Of a DNA stretch of 43,848 nucleotides, positions 11,691-20,279 are shown piece after piece. The notes under the pieces are model-generated. The model ran no database searches, was not told the DNA's origin, and worked only from the letters and a program-made list of their open reading frames with translations. The stretch is from Bremia lactucae (taxonomy: Eukaryota; Oomycota; Peronosporomycetes; Peronosporales; Peronosporaceae). The translations under genes and the position numbers were made by a program. Position 1 is the stretch's first letter. Each line of letters starts with the position of its first letter. The stretch is from contig NC_090614.1 of NCBI RefSeq assembly GCF_004359215.1, forward strand, positions 1,387,692 through 1,431,539, written 5' to 3'.

Positions 11691-11948
11691 TCAACTTCTG
11701 CGTGTTGAGAGTCTTGCTGATTAAGCAAGGCTACCTTCTCCTTCGCCTCGTCAAGTTCATGTTGTATGGACTTGGCGATGGCTGAATGGAGGGCATCTCT
11801 GTCCGAAATCGGACAGCATGGCCAAGATGGCATCGTTCCCTACGCTCGAACTCATTCGTTCGACCGCACTCCTTTCTATGTCACTTAGAAAGGAGTAGCT
11901 ATCACGCGAAACGTGATGCGTATTTTCATTTCATCTAACATGTTCATG
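11691..11948 (-). pseudogene. Gypsy gag 5' fragment, minus orientation
   Basis: The minus strand matches the gag starts of the other copies, from the ATG near 11948 to the Gln-rich segment. It carries the same extra base in the 11799-11816 hairpin as the 18397 copy, which shifts the frame. It is joined to plus-oriented sequence at 11691 through an ACCT overlap. Confidence 0.75.
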
Positions 11949-11998
11949 TTAGATGATTGGAACTGTGGTCCTTGGACGGACTACAAAGTGCTACCAGG

Positions 11999-12438
11999 TG
12001 TAACGGGCTACTGCAGACCTGTACTGCTCTAGTACAAGTCCACTTCGCACTGCCTCAGTGCGAGTGGTGCCTCACGTCACTTCACGTACACTAGTACGTG
12101 CAGAAGAAGTCTTTTCTTTAAAACACTTGCTTTAAAGAGGGTTAATTAAAAACTGTATCAATATAATTAAGTTCTTCTTGTCTACCTACTTAAAACTAAC
12201 TTAATTATAAACTTTTACAAAATATGTACTAAAAGTCTTATCTGTCTTTCTCTTTGCGCGCGTCCAGCGCTGACTGAACCGCGAAGAAAGTAGATATAAT
12301 GGTCTATATCTACCATTGGATAAGCCTTTAGAATATTACCATGTATAGTAATATTCTCCAAATATTATCTACCTCTTAGATTATATATTAATTAACAACC
12401 TTTAAGTGTTAATTTCATGTAACGATACACCCGTTACA
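11999..12438 (-). repeat. Gypsy LTR (440 bp), minus orientation
   Basis: Limits are TGTAACGGGC and ACACCCGTTACA. Together with the LTR at 10027 it bounds a head-to-head structure. The 5-bp flanks at 10022-10026 and 12439-12443 do not match, so the pair was not inserted as one unit. Confidence 0.82.
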
Positions 12439-12904
12439 GTAAGCGCAAAGTGATTAGTATTGGTATGATGGCTATCCGACTTTACCTCAGCAATGGTGTT
12501 GTTACCCCCCATGTCACCCTTAAGAATAATCATGCGACCAATAACTCCTGCATACATTAAGACAACGTATTACGCTATAATTAGCCCCAGCCGCCTCCCT
12601 CGCACTTCAAACTCAAAATAAAAAAAGGTGTCAATTTAACGAAAAAGGGTGTGAATTTAGCAATTTTCATAATTTATTATGTCACAATGTTCGTCTTTAA
12701 GCTTGTGCCCTGGCTAAATCCTAACAAATTTAATGTTTGCTGAACTTCTTAAAAAACTTGCGGATTGTCAGGAACTATCCCGCATATCAAAGATTATGTT
12801 GAAAGCTAAACTTAGCCCTTGCTTTATGCAGTGATAGTGGCTACAATTGAGGAAGGCACGGTGCTCAATCTGGGTAGATTTGTATAATGTTTTACTGTCA
12901 TGTG
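12439..12904. other. Unassigned AT-rich spacer
   Basis: No gene or recognisable repeat was found between the Gypsy composite and the Copia target duplication. Confidence 0.5.
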
Positions 12905-12909
12905 ATACC
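12905..12909. repeat. Target-site duplication of the Copia element, left copy
   Basis: ATACC here matches ATACC at 15600-15604. Both abut LTR ends, which fixes the element limits. Confidence 0.8.
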
Positions 12910-13109
12910 TGTTGGGGTATGACAACACACTGCGTAAGAATGTCTTCGTGTAGGGAAAATGGAAAAGTAAATTCGTTCTTATAAAACCCTCATACATGTT
13001 ACGTACTTAAATGTAACAGCTTCGCTTGCTCTTCTTCTTGTGTCATTCACGACAGTAACCGCCACATCAGCACGACAACGAACCGTCGCCTGATGTTCCA
13101 CCTTCAACA
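12910..13109 (-). repeat. Copia 3' LTR (200 bp)
   Basis: On the minus strand it begins TGTTGAAGGTGG, immediately after a GAGGAGGAG polypurine tract (13110-13118), and ends CCCCAACA followed by GGTAT. The terminal inverted repeat is TGTTG...CAACA. The polypurine tract, LTR ends and target duplication agree, so the boundary is firm. Confidence 0.85.
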
Positions 13110-13118
13110 CTCCTCCTC

Positions 13119-15574
13119 GACGAGAAGTTTCTAATATTGGTCTTGGCCACGAGAAATTGAAACTTCGTTGTCGAAATTGTCTTGGTCAGGAAATCAGCGA
13201 GCTGTAACTTGGTTTTAATATACTCCAGCTGTATTACCTTGTTTTTGACTTGATCACGGACAAAATGATAGCGTATATCAATGTGCTTCGCACGACTTTG
13301 ATATCCTTCATTTTTCGCGATAGCAATCACACTTTGATTGTCCTCGTACACCATTACTGGACCATTAATCTTGACCTTCATCTCCAGCAATAGCGATTTA
13401 GTCCACAATACTTCTTGTATACACAATGATAAAGCCACATATTCGGCTTCGGCAGTGCTTAGCGACACACTGTTTTGCATTTTTGACTTGAAAAAAAATC
13501 ACGGGTGATCCGTTGACCATCACCATCACACCTGATGTTGAGCGTCATTTGTCCTTGTTACTGCCCCAATCAGCGTCACTAAATGCACTCAACTGCAGTT
13601 CGCGTGACTTGCTCCGATAGCAGATTCCATCCATAGCGGTTGACTTTAAATAACGCAGCACTCGGATAGCTGCATTCCAATGTTCTTCACTTGGTTTTTC
13701 TAAGTGTCGACTCAATTGACACACCGCGAATGCAATATCGGGTCTTGTGCCGGTTGCCACGTAGAGAAGTGAACCCACCAATGAACGATACGGACGATTT
13801 TTCATTTTTGGGTCCATCACTTCACACTTATCATGTTCTGGTCTTCCATACCCGGATTATACACCGGCCTAGCATTATCTTGATTGAATTTTTCAACCAT
13901 TCTTGCTATCCACGCGCTTTGACAGATCTTGAGTCGTTTCTCCTCCATCTTGTAGTCAACTTCGATGCCCAGAACAAATCGCACTTTACCCAGTCTCTTG
14001 AGCTGAAATTTAGTAGACAATTCATCAGCAACTTGCTTAATTGAGTCGTACGAAATGCCACCAATGAGCATGTCATCGACATATAACGTCACGTAAGTCC
14101 ATGAAAAATTGTCAAATCGACGAACAAATACACACGGATCCGAAACGCACGCCACAAATCCCATGCTCTTGAAAACGCCTGAAATAGTCTTAAACCATGT
14201 TGCAGCAGCTTGTTTAAGTCCATACAGGCTTCGATTTAGCTTCAGCACTTGACTCGATTTCATTTTAACGCCCTCGGGTGTATTAAGAAACACCTCTTCT
14301 TCGAGAACACCATTGATAAATGCTGTATCGACATCATATTGGAATATAGCCATCACGACACGTATTCTCCGGTTGCGAACATGAATTCAATTCGTGTGTT
14401 TCGCGGTATGTTGCCAGTAATCAATTCCATAGGTCTGACGATAACCTAATGCCACAAGCCGAGCCTTATATCGCTCAACATCACCATTTTCATTTCGCTT
14501 GATGGCGAACACCCACTTAGTTCCAATTACCTTCTTGTTTAACAAATTGTCCACGGGACTCCACGTCTTTTTGCTATCTAGTGCCTTCAGTTCGGCTTCT
14601 ATCGCTTCTTTCCACATCATACTTTGTGGAGACTTCACAGCATCTTGGTACGTTGATGGGGTTTCAAATGCCGCATTAGCTTGATCATATTCAATACGAT
14701 ATCGTTTTGAGGCACGTTCTACAGGTTCATCTCCTCGTGACGAAACAATAGCATCTGACATCCCGACCGGAACCAAAGCTTGTGAGTCTGTACTTGGAGG
14801 AGATATTGCGAGAGGGTTATTGTGTCCACTAACACGAGATGAATGTGTCTCTAGACTGTCATCGAGATTAGTCCATCCCTCCCTGGGCACAATGGCCTGA
14901 ATATCATCCTCAATTAGCTGGCTCCATGTACACGTCATCGATATCGAAAGCAATATCATCTTCATGTCCATTCTCTAGACGTGTACCCAACGACGTTAAT
15001 TCTTGAGGAGGCGAGACTATTTGATCACCGTTAGTCTGATCAACCTCCATAGGTTCAATTTCATCGTGATTCGAAGAAATTGGTGATTGAACCCTGATAT
15101 CATCGTCTCCTTCGCCATTTATTTTTGCGTGCTGACGAGTTGATACTGGTGCGTCATCAACAACTTGTACATACTTCGTCCGTGGCTGTTCTTGAAATGT
15201 CACTGACCTTGTGACTTCAAGTTTTTCTGAATTATAATTCCAGACACGATAACCCTTCACTTCGTGTGAATAACCAAGAAACATGCACCGAAATGCCTTC
15301 TTGTCCAATTAAGCACGTTTTGCTTTGTCAATGTGTGCGTAACCTTGAGCACCAAAAACGCGCATGTGTGACATGTCTGGCTTCAAGCCAAAACACATCT
15401 CAATTGGAGTCTTCGTCGGGGATGAAGCGCACGTGACCCGGTTGGTCACATATACAGCTGTATTTATAGCTTCAGCCCACCACTTCTTTTCCACTTGCAT
15501 GTGATTTAGCATCGACCTTGCACGTTCCGTCAGTGTCCTATTCATTCGTTCAGCCATTCCATTTTGCTGGGGCG
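13119..15574 (-). pseudogene. Copia pol: integrase C-term, RT, RNase H
   Basis: In minus order: integrase (PQQNGMAERMNRTL, about 15570), a stop at 15309, then FLGYSHEVKGYRVWN, an acidic linker, a frameshift near 14930, RT start (MMWKEAIEAEL, GTKWVFAIKRN, RLVALGYRQTYGIDY), a micro-inversion at 14354-14410, the RT palm (FQYDVDTAF, SLYGLKQAA, LYVDDMLIGG), a frameshift at 13818, then VGSLLYVATGTRPDIA, a stop at 13545 and RNase H (LSTAEAEYVALSLC, YEDNQSVIAI, AKHIDIRYHFVRD). The catalytic YVDD box survives, but the polyprotein is broken in at least five places. The stop at 13545 reads AAA-TGA-CGC where relatives have Arg, consistent with a C-to-T change in CGA. Confidence 0.88.
14354..14410. other. 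Micro-inversion inside the Copia RT
   Basis: The minus frame reads ...YGIDYWQ up to 14411 and resumes MAIFQYDVD at 14353. Between them the minus strand is nonsense, but the plus strand encodes TYSPVANMNSIRVF (14360-14401), which is the RT motif expected at this point. Short inverted repeats (ACACG / CGTGT) lie at the edges. A few residues expected between RVF and MAIFQYDVD are also missing. Confidence 0.85.
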
Positions 15575-15599
15575 TCGCCTGATGCTCCACCTTCAACAA
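15575..15599 (-). repeat. Copia 5' LTR remnant (25 bp)
   Basis: It matches the start of the 3' LTR at 24 of 25 bases, then fuses to integrase sequence coding PQQNG. Confidence 0.8.
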
Positions 15600-15604
15600 T
15601 ACCG
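15600..15604. repeat. Target-site duplication of the Copia element, right copy
   Basis: ATACC, identical to 12905-12909 and directly flanking the 5' LTR remnant. Confidence 0.8.
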
Positions 15605-16453
15605 CTCTATGCTACGGATCATTTTTTAATAATTTTAGCTGCTCTAACCTACAGTGCAATATTTTGTTTGATAAAAGTGACAACGCAGAATATTTCAATA
15701 AATTCCGTAAGACCTCAATTTCTTAAGATCAATTTCTTAAGAGTGGGTGGTGCTAAAATGCAGTGGTCAGTTTCGCTCAGGTGTACAGAATATATCTTGA
15801 CCGTTGCTACGTATTTGTTCCTACCAAGAAAATTGTTCGAGTGTACTTGATTAATTTTTATGAACAAGTAAAGACTTGGTTACTGAAGCCCCTTGCACAA
15901 GGATTGCCTGCGAACGCATACCCTTTTTGTAGCCTTGCATTGCTCATACGATCATCAAGTACATGAAAAAGATGGAAAAAGTGATTGCAAAATGTTGTTT
16001 TTGAGACTTGATTTGCTCAATTTCGAGTAGATTGCAAAGATTCTTAGAAAAACGCCTCGTACACACTTTGTGGTGCTTTTGCTTTTCGCTGATGCAGATC
16101 AGAGCAAGTGCATATCTTTCGGAGAAGGATTTTTCCCGGCTAGTCTGCCACACATAATACTACTCACAGACATGTCGCAATGATAACTTTAAGGCTGGCT
16201 TCCCGCAGATGCAGAAGAACATTGAAGTAGCAGTAATTGCTCGCTTCAAAGAGCGGTACCCTAACATTGCAAAACGGCAAATCCGCGACAATTCGATATG
16301 GTTAGTAAGTGATAAAAACGGCGATTGATTTGCCACAACCCATCTATCAGCGCAGTACCAGGTCCTACAAATTTCTGCTGTTTGGAAGCCTTTCCTCCTC
16401 ACATCTGAATTTTCCGTCAGTCTCTCGGATCTCGCTTAACTCGTAACGCTAAA
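15605..16453. other. Intergenic, no supported gene (0.85 kb)
   Basis: A plus-strand stretch near 16205-16310 reads MQKNIEVAVIARFKERYPNI for about 40 codons, but has no identifiable family or exon partners. The last 60 bp precede the phosphatase ATG and contain a pyrimidine-rich stretch (GTCAGTCTCTCGG) that could be a start region. Confidence 0.4.
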
Positions 16454-17302
16454 ATGTTGGCGGTAATCCTCGGTGCGCTTCTTTTCGTGATATGCAAAGC
16501 TAGTGGCCAGCATCCTACGTCATCTCGGTATCGCTACATTCCTAAATATTTTAGTCAACGGGATCCTAGCCAGTCTCCCCCAGCGTCTTACCCTCCTCAC
16601 ATGGGGCTGCAGGATGGATACACGTGGCATGATGTGCATGCTGAAGTTGCCGCGGGACGACTTGAAGGCAGAAATGTGAAGCTTCTGGTATTTCTGCGTC
16701 ATGGTGAAGGTATCCACAACGTCGCTACTAACAAGTATGGCATGTTCGCGTGGGACGGCTACTACTCTAAGCTGCCAGAGTATTTGGATTCGCCCTTGAC
16801 AAAAACCGGGGTCATACAAGCAGGAAAAGCGTCGAAAATGCTCGACGGTGAGATTTCTATGGGCTTACATCTCGACAATGTGCTGGTGTCTCCGCTAGAG
16901 CGTACACTTCATACTTACTCCGTTGCGTACCAAAATCAACAAAACATCAAAAGCACAGTGGTAGAGTTAGCACGGGAGATACTGGGTGTGAGCACTTGCG
17001 ACCAGCGTCGCAGCATCTCTGAAAAGCGACTCGAGTACCCTCACTTGGACTTCAGCAAAATTAAATCTGATGCGGACCCATGGTGGACCTCTGATCATCG
17101 TGAGACTGACGCTGAGATAAAAATTCGTGCAACAAAGTTCTTAAATTTTATCTTTTCGAACACGTCATCACAGAGTGTTGGTGTTGTCTCCCACAGCATA
17201 TTTGCCGCTGCGCTTCTAGGTGTAGTTAATCATCCCGTGTACAAAATTGCAACAGCTGAGTTCCTACCTCTGCTTATTGAGGCCTTCCCACCAGCAAACT
17301 AA
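16454..17302 (+). CDS. Secreted histidine phosphatase (phosphoglycerate mutase-like fold)
   Basis: A single exon encodes 282 residues. Residues 1-18 (MLAVILGALLFVICKASG) form a clear signal peptide. The catalytic motif LRHGEG has nucleophile H83, with R82 and G84. The SPLERTLHT motif supplies a second substrate-binding arginine, and VVSHSIF contains the second catalytic His, H247. Acidic E85 in RHGE is typical of the branch including phosphatases and cofactor-dependent mutases. The substrate is unknown: the signal peptide argues against glycolytic mutase and for an extracellular or vacuolar phosphatase. The gene sits isolated between a Copia element and a Gypsy composite, an accessory-region position where oomycetes often keep secreted proteins. 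Confidence 0.85.
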   Translation: MLAVILGALLFVICKASGQHPTSSRYRYIPKYFSQRDPSQSPPASYPPHMGLQDGYTWHDVHAEVAAGRLEGRNVKLLVFLRHGEGIHNVATNKYGMFAWDGYYSKLPEYLDSPLTKTGVIQAGKASKMLDGEISMGLHLDNVLVSPLERTLHTYSVAYQNQQNIKSTVVELAREILGVSTCDQRRSISEKRLEYPHLDFSKIKSDADPWWTSDHRETDAEIKIRATKFLNFIFSNTSSQSVGVVSHSIFAAALLGVVNHPVYKIATAEFLPLLIEAFPPAN

Positions 17303-17584
17303 ATGCTAGTTTTGCAATTGGCCGAATTCGTGCGATTTGTTGAACTCGTTATAAATGATTTCCTTTTTACAAGCTTCGTCCGGATTTGGATGACTGTGGG
17401 AAACGTGATGGCGCAGGTTGATGATTGATAACATAAAAGCTAGAAACGTTTGGGCTCTTTTTAATCAGTGAAAAAACATCGGAGCTTAAAATTATATTAG
17501 AATAATACGATAGTTAATAATATCGAACTATAAAATTTAAGAAACGTATTGTCCAGGTCGAAGATCAATCTATTGTTATATATG

Positions 17585-17748
17585 TGTAACGGGGCACTAC
17601 GACTTGTACTGTTCCAGTACAAGTCCACTTCACACTGCTTCAGTTGTGAGTGGTGCCTTTCGTTAGGTGACGTACACTGTACGTGCAGAGGAAGACTTCC
17701 CTTAAGACAAGTTAACTTAAGAGGGTAAAATGAAAATTGTATTAATAT
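17585..17748 (-). repeat. Truncated Gypsy LTR, minus orientation
   Basis: This matches the 3'-terminal 164 bp of the LTR (TGTAACGGGGCACT... to ATTAATAT) and is cut off exactly where the plus-oriented LTR starts. No gag leader adjoins it, so it was probably a solo LTR interrupted by a later insertion. The missing remainder was not found downstream. Confidence 0.75.
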
Positions 17749-18214
17749 TGTAACTGGGTGTATCGTTACATGAAATTAACACTGAAAGGTTGTTAGTTAA
17801 TATATTATCTAAAAGGTAGATAATGTTTGGAGAATATAACTTTACATGGTAATATTCTAAAAGCTTATCCATTGGCAGATATAGACCATTATATCTACTT
17901 TCTCCGCTGTCCAGTCAGAGTTGGAAGCGCGCAAAGAGAGAGACAGATTAGACTTTATTACATGTTTTGTATTAGTTTAAAATTAAGTAGTATTAAATAG
18001 ATAGAAACAAAAGAACTTAATTATATTAAATACTGTTTTTAATTAACCCTCTTTAAAGCAAGTGTTTTAAAAGAGAGTCTTCTTCTGCACGTACTACTGT
18101 ACGAGAAGTGAGGCACCACTCGCAGGTGATCAGTCGAGATGTCACGTTCGACGACTGAGGCAGTGCGGAGTGGACTTGCACTGAAGCAGTACAAGTCAGT
18201 AGTGCCCCGTTACA
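17749..18214 (+). repeat. Gypsy 5' LTR (466 bp), plus orientation
   Basis: Limits are TGTAACTGGG and GCCCCGTTACA, followed by the conserved leader TGGTAGCACTTTG. No partner plus-oriented 3' LTR exists in the window. Confidence 0.85.
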
Positions 18215-18254
18215 CCTGGTAGCACTTTGAAGTTCGTCCAAGGACCACAGTTTC

Positions 18255-18282
18255 ATCATCTAACATGGACATGTTAGATGAT
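18255..18282. repeat. 12-bp hairpin spanning the gag start codon
   Basis: ATCATCTAACAT (18255-18266) is perfectly complementary to 18271-18282 around a GGAC loop. The gag ATG (18265-18267) lies at the stem-loop boundary, so folding in RNA could affect initiation. That effect is inference. Confidence 0.8.
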
Positions 18283-19388
18283 AATGGAAATACGCATCAC
18301 GTTTCGCGTGATAGCTACTCCTTTCTAAGTGACATAGAAAGGAGTGCGGTCGAACGAATGAGTTCGAGCGTAGGGAACGATGCCATCTTGGCCATGCTGT
18401 CCGATTTCGGACAGAGATGCCCTCCATTCAGCCATCGCCAGGCTCATACAACATGAACTTGACGATGCGAAGGAGAAGGTAGCCTTGCTTAATCAGCAAG
18501 GCTCTCAACAGGCAGAAGTTGAGGTTATAACAGGTACATACCCCTGTACCTGGGATGACGCACACGCGTCGTCCCGAAACCTTAAAGATTGACATCTCTA
18601 AGCATCGGGGAGTCGAAGAAGACTCCCTCTTAAGATGGTTTGTCTAGTTGGACGATGCCATAAGGGCACGTCACATTATCGACGAGCAAATGCAAATCGC
18701 ATTCGCTCAATCAAATCTGGCAGGTCGTGCCAAAACTTGGGCATTGGGCCTTAAGTTACGCGACCCATATGTTTTTGGGTCGCTAGAGGTTTTTAAAACC
18801 CGACTCAAACAGACGTTTGAGCCACCAAGGGCTGAGTTCAGAGCTCGTTCAGAGCTTCTGAAACTTAAGCAAGGCAAGCGTGATGTGCACGCATATGCCC
18901 AGCACATACGACTCTTAGCGAGTTGTATTACCAATAACCCAGTCCATGAACACACGTTGATTACGGTGTTCATGCAAGGTCTTACGGATGGTCCCGTAAA
19001 GACCCACCTGTTCCGCTTGGAACTGGATACGCTTGAAGAAGCAATATCCGTAGCGGAACAGGAGGACTTTAGCTTGAGACAGGCTCAAGCAAGTTCGTCA
19101 TCATATCGTCCACCTAGACGACACGAACTAGGAGGTCCAGAACCCATGGACCTTTCCTATGTCGAAAGCGAGAAACCTCGCTTTTCGAATAATAAGCGAT
19201 CGCAGAAATGCCATCGCTGCCAAAAATTGGGACATTACGCTCATGAGTGTAGTGCCCCACGTCCAGCACCAAAAGGTACTGAACGTAATTTTGGATCGTA
19301 TGCCAAAAAGGGCAACGGTCGCGGATCCGACGTTGTTGCGAAATCGCAACAGCGAGGCGGACCGCCAAAAAATGGACGGGGTCAGTAG
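18265..19388 (+). pseudogene. Gypsy gag, frameshifted
   Basis: It starts MDMLDDNGNTHHVS, shifts by +1 at the 18397-18414 hairpin, by about -2 near 18520, and has a TAG near 18644 where the sister copy has GAG. From 18648 it is open for 246 residues: LDDAIRAR, AKTWALGLKLRD, FEPPRAEFRAR, then the zinc knuckle CHRCQKLGHYAHEC near 19209. The capsid and nucleocapsid parts are intact, but the whole cannot be translated in one frame. Confidence 0.85.
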
Positions 19389-19438
19389 GGGCGCAACGCC
19401 CTACTGATCCAGCAACCTCAAGAGAATTTGCAAATCTC

Positions 19439-19648
19439 TTGACAAAAGTTGCTCCAGACACACAATCATTATGTGTCTCTGCACCTGGTGATGAGGTATC
19501 CCTCATCACCTTGAAGTTGAAAGTGACAAATGATTTGTCACTCAGAGCCCTAGTGGACTGCGGAGCGTCGAATAACTTTATTCGTCGCCAGTCACTAGAG
19601 GGTCGTAGGCTCAAATATGTTGAGCGCGACATCCCTCAACGAGGATGA
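19439..19648 (+). pseudogene. Gypsy aspartic protease segment
   Basis: The motif LRALVDCGASNNFIRRQSL places an active-site Asp in the retropepsin position, with DCG where other families have DTG or DSG. Reading stops at 19648 and the following 600 bp is degenerate. The minus element does not preserve the same segment legibly. Confidence 0.7.
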
Positions 19649-19999
19649 CGGTGCGTTTAGCGTACAGGCGCATCGATAACAGTAATGAAACGCGTAGTGA
19701 AATTTCACTACACGTTAAAAGATTAACAGTACGATGATGATATCATCGTACTGGATTGGGATGACAAATTTGATGTCATCCTAGGTTTACCTTGGCTCTG
19801 AGAATAGGAGCCAAGGATCAGCTGGCAGCATCGATCCGTAAAGATGCCTGCCACTTGTCCATCAGATGGCAATCTGATGAGCGTCTTGGAGCATCCACAA
19901 GGATTTGAATGTATTACGAGTGAGTGCGATGGCCTCACTTGTGGTACGGCTGTTAGTACAACTGCATAAGATCACAGTGTGATTACTAATCACACTGTG
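19487..19999. repeat. Dense array of perfect short hairpins in Gypsy pol
   Basis: Perfect stems, each around a 0-9 nt loop: 19487-19510 (10 bp), 19522-19542 (9), 19694-19711 (9, no loop), 19727-19753 (12), 19759-19781 (8), 19790-19816 (9), 19973-19999 (13, one-base loop). Similar hairpins continue through gag and pol, for example 10505-10533 (11 bp), 10535-10558 (9), 10864-10888 (10), 11250-11272 (9), 20685-20710 (9) and 20718-20740 (9). Confidence 0.9.
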
Positions 20000-20279
20000 G
20001 AGTCAGCTGCCGGCGGCTGTGCTAATGCACAGGCAGCGCCGAAGGTCCACCACTCGAAGAAGTCGAGAGGAATGAGACATGAATGTACGCCTGGCAGGCG
20101 ACATTCAAGGAGTATACTGGTTGGTCCAAAGGGACAACACGATGATCCTAGGTCAAGTAGAGAATCGACCGTAGAGGACCCGACTGTGATAGCGCAATCA
20201 CACTCGGAAGATTTGAGGGAAGAGGCCCTCACGTACTTGAGGAAGAATCTCATCAAATAGTTGAATTAACTAGACTTCA

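Larger units (their letters stand above)
12905..15604 (-). mobile_element. Ty1/Copia retrotransposon, 5'-deleted and decayed
   Basis: A minus-strand element with a complete 3' LTR, RNase H, reverse transcriptase and the C-terminal part of integrase. Only the first 25 or so bases of the 5' LTR remain (15575-15599), fused straight to integrase. LTR remainder, gag, protease and the N-terminal integrase are gone. The 5-bp target duplication (GGTAT on the minus strand) shows that this is one insertion followed by internal deletion, or the insertion of an already deleted copy. Confidence 0.85.

Noticed and set aside
14249..14449. Plus-strand frame of 66 codons overlapping the Copia RT.
   Set aside because: It is not a gene: it is readable only because of the micro-inversion, and its TYSPVANMNSIRVF core belongs to the minus-strand RT.
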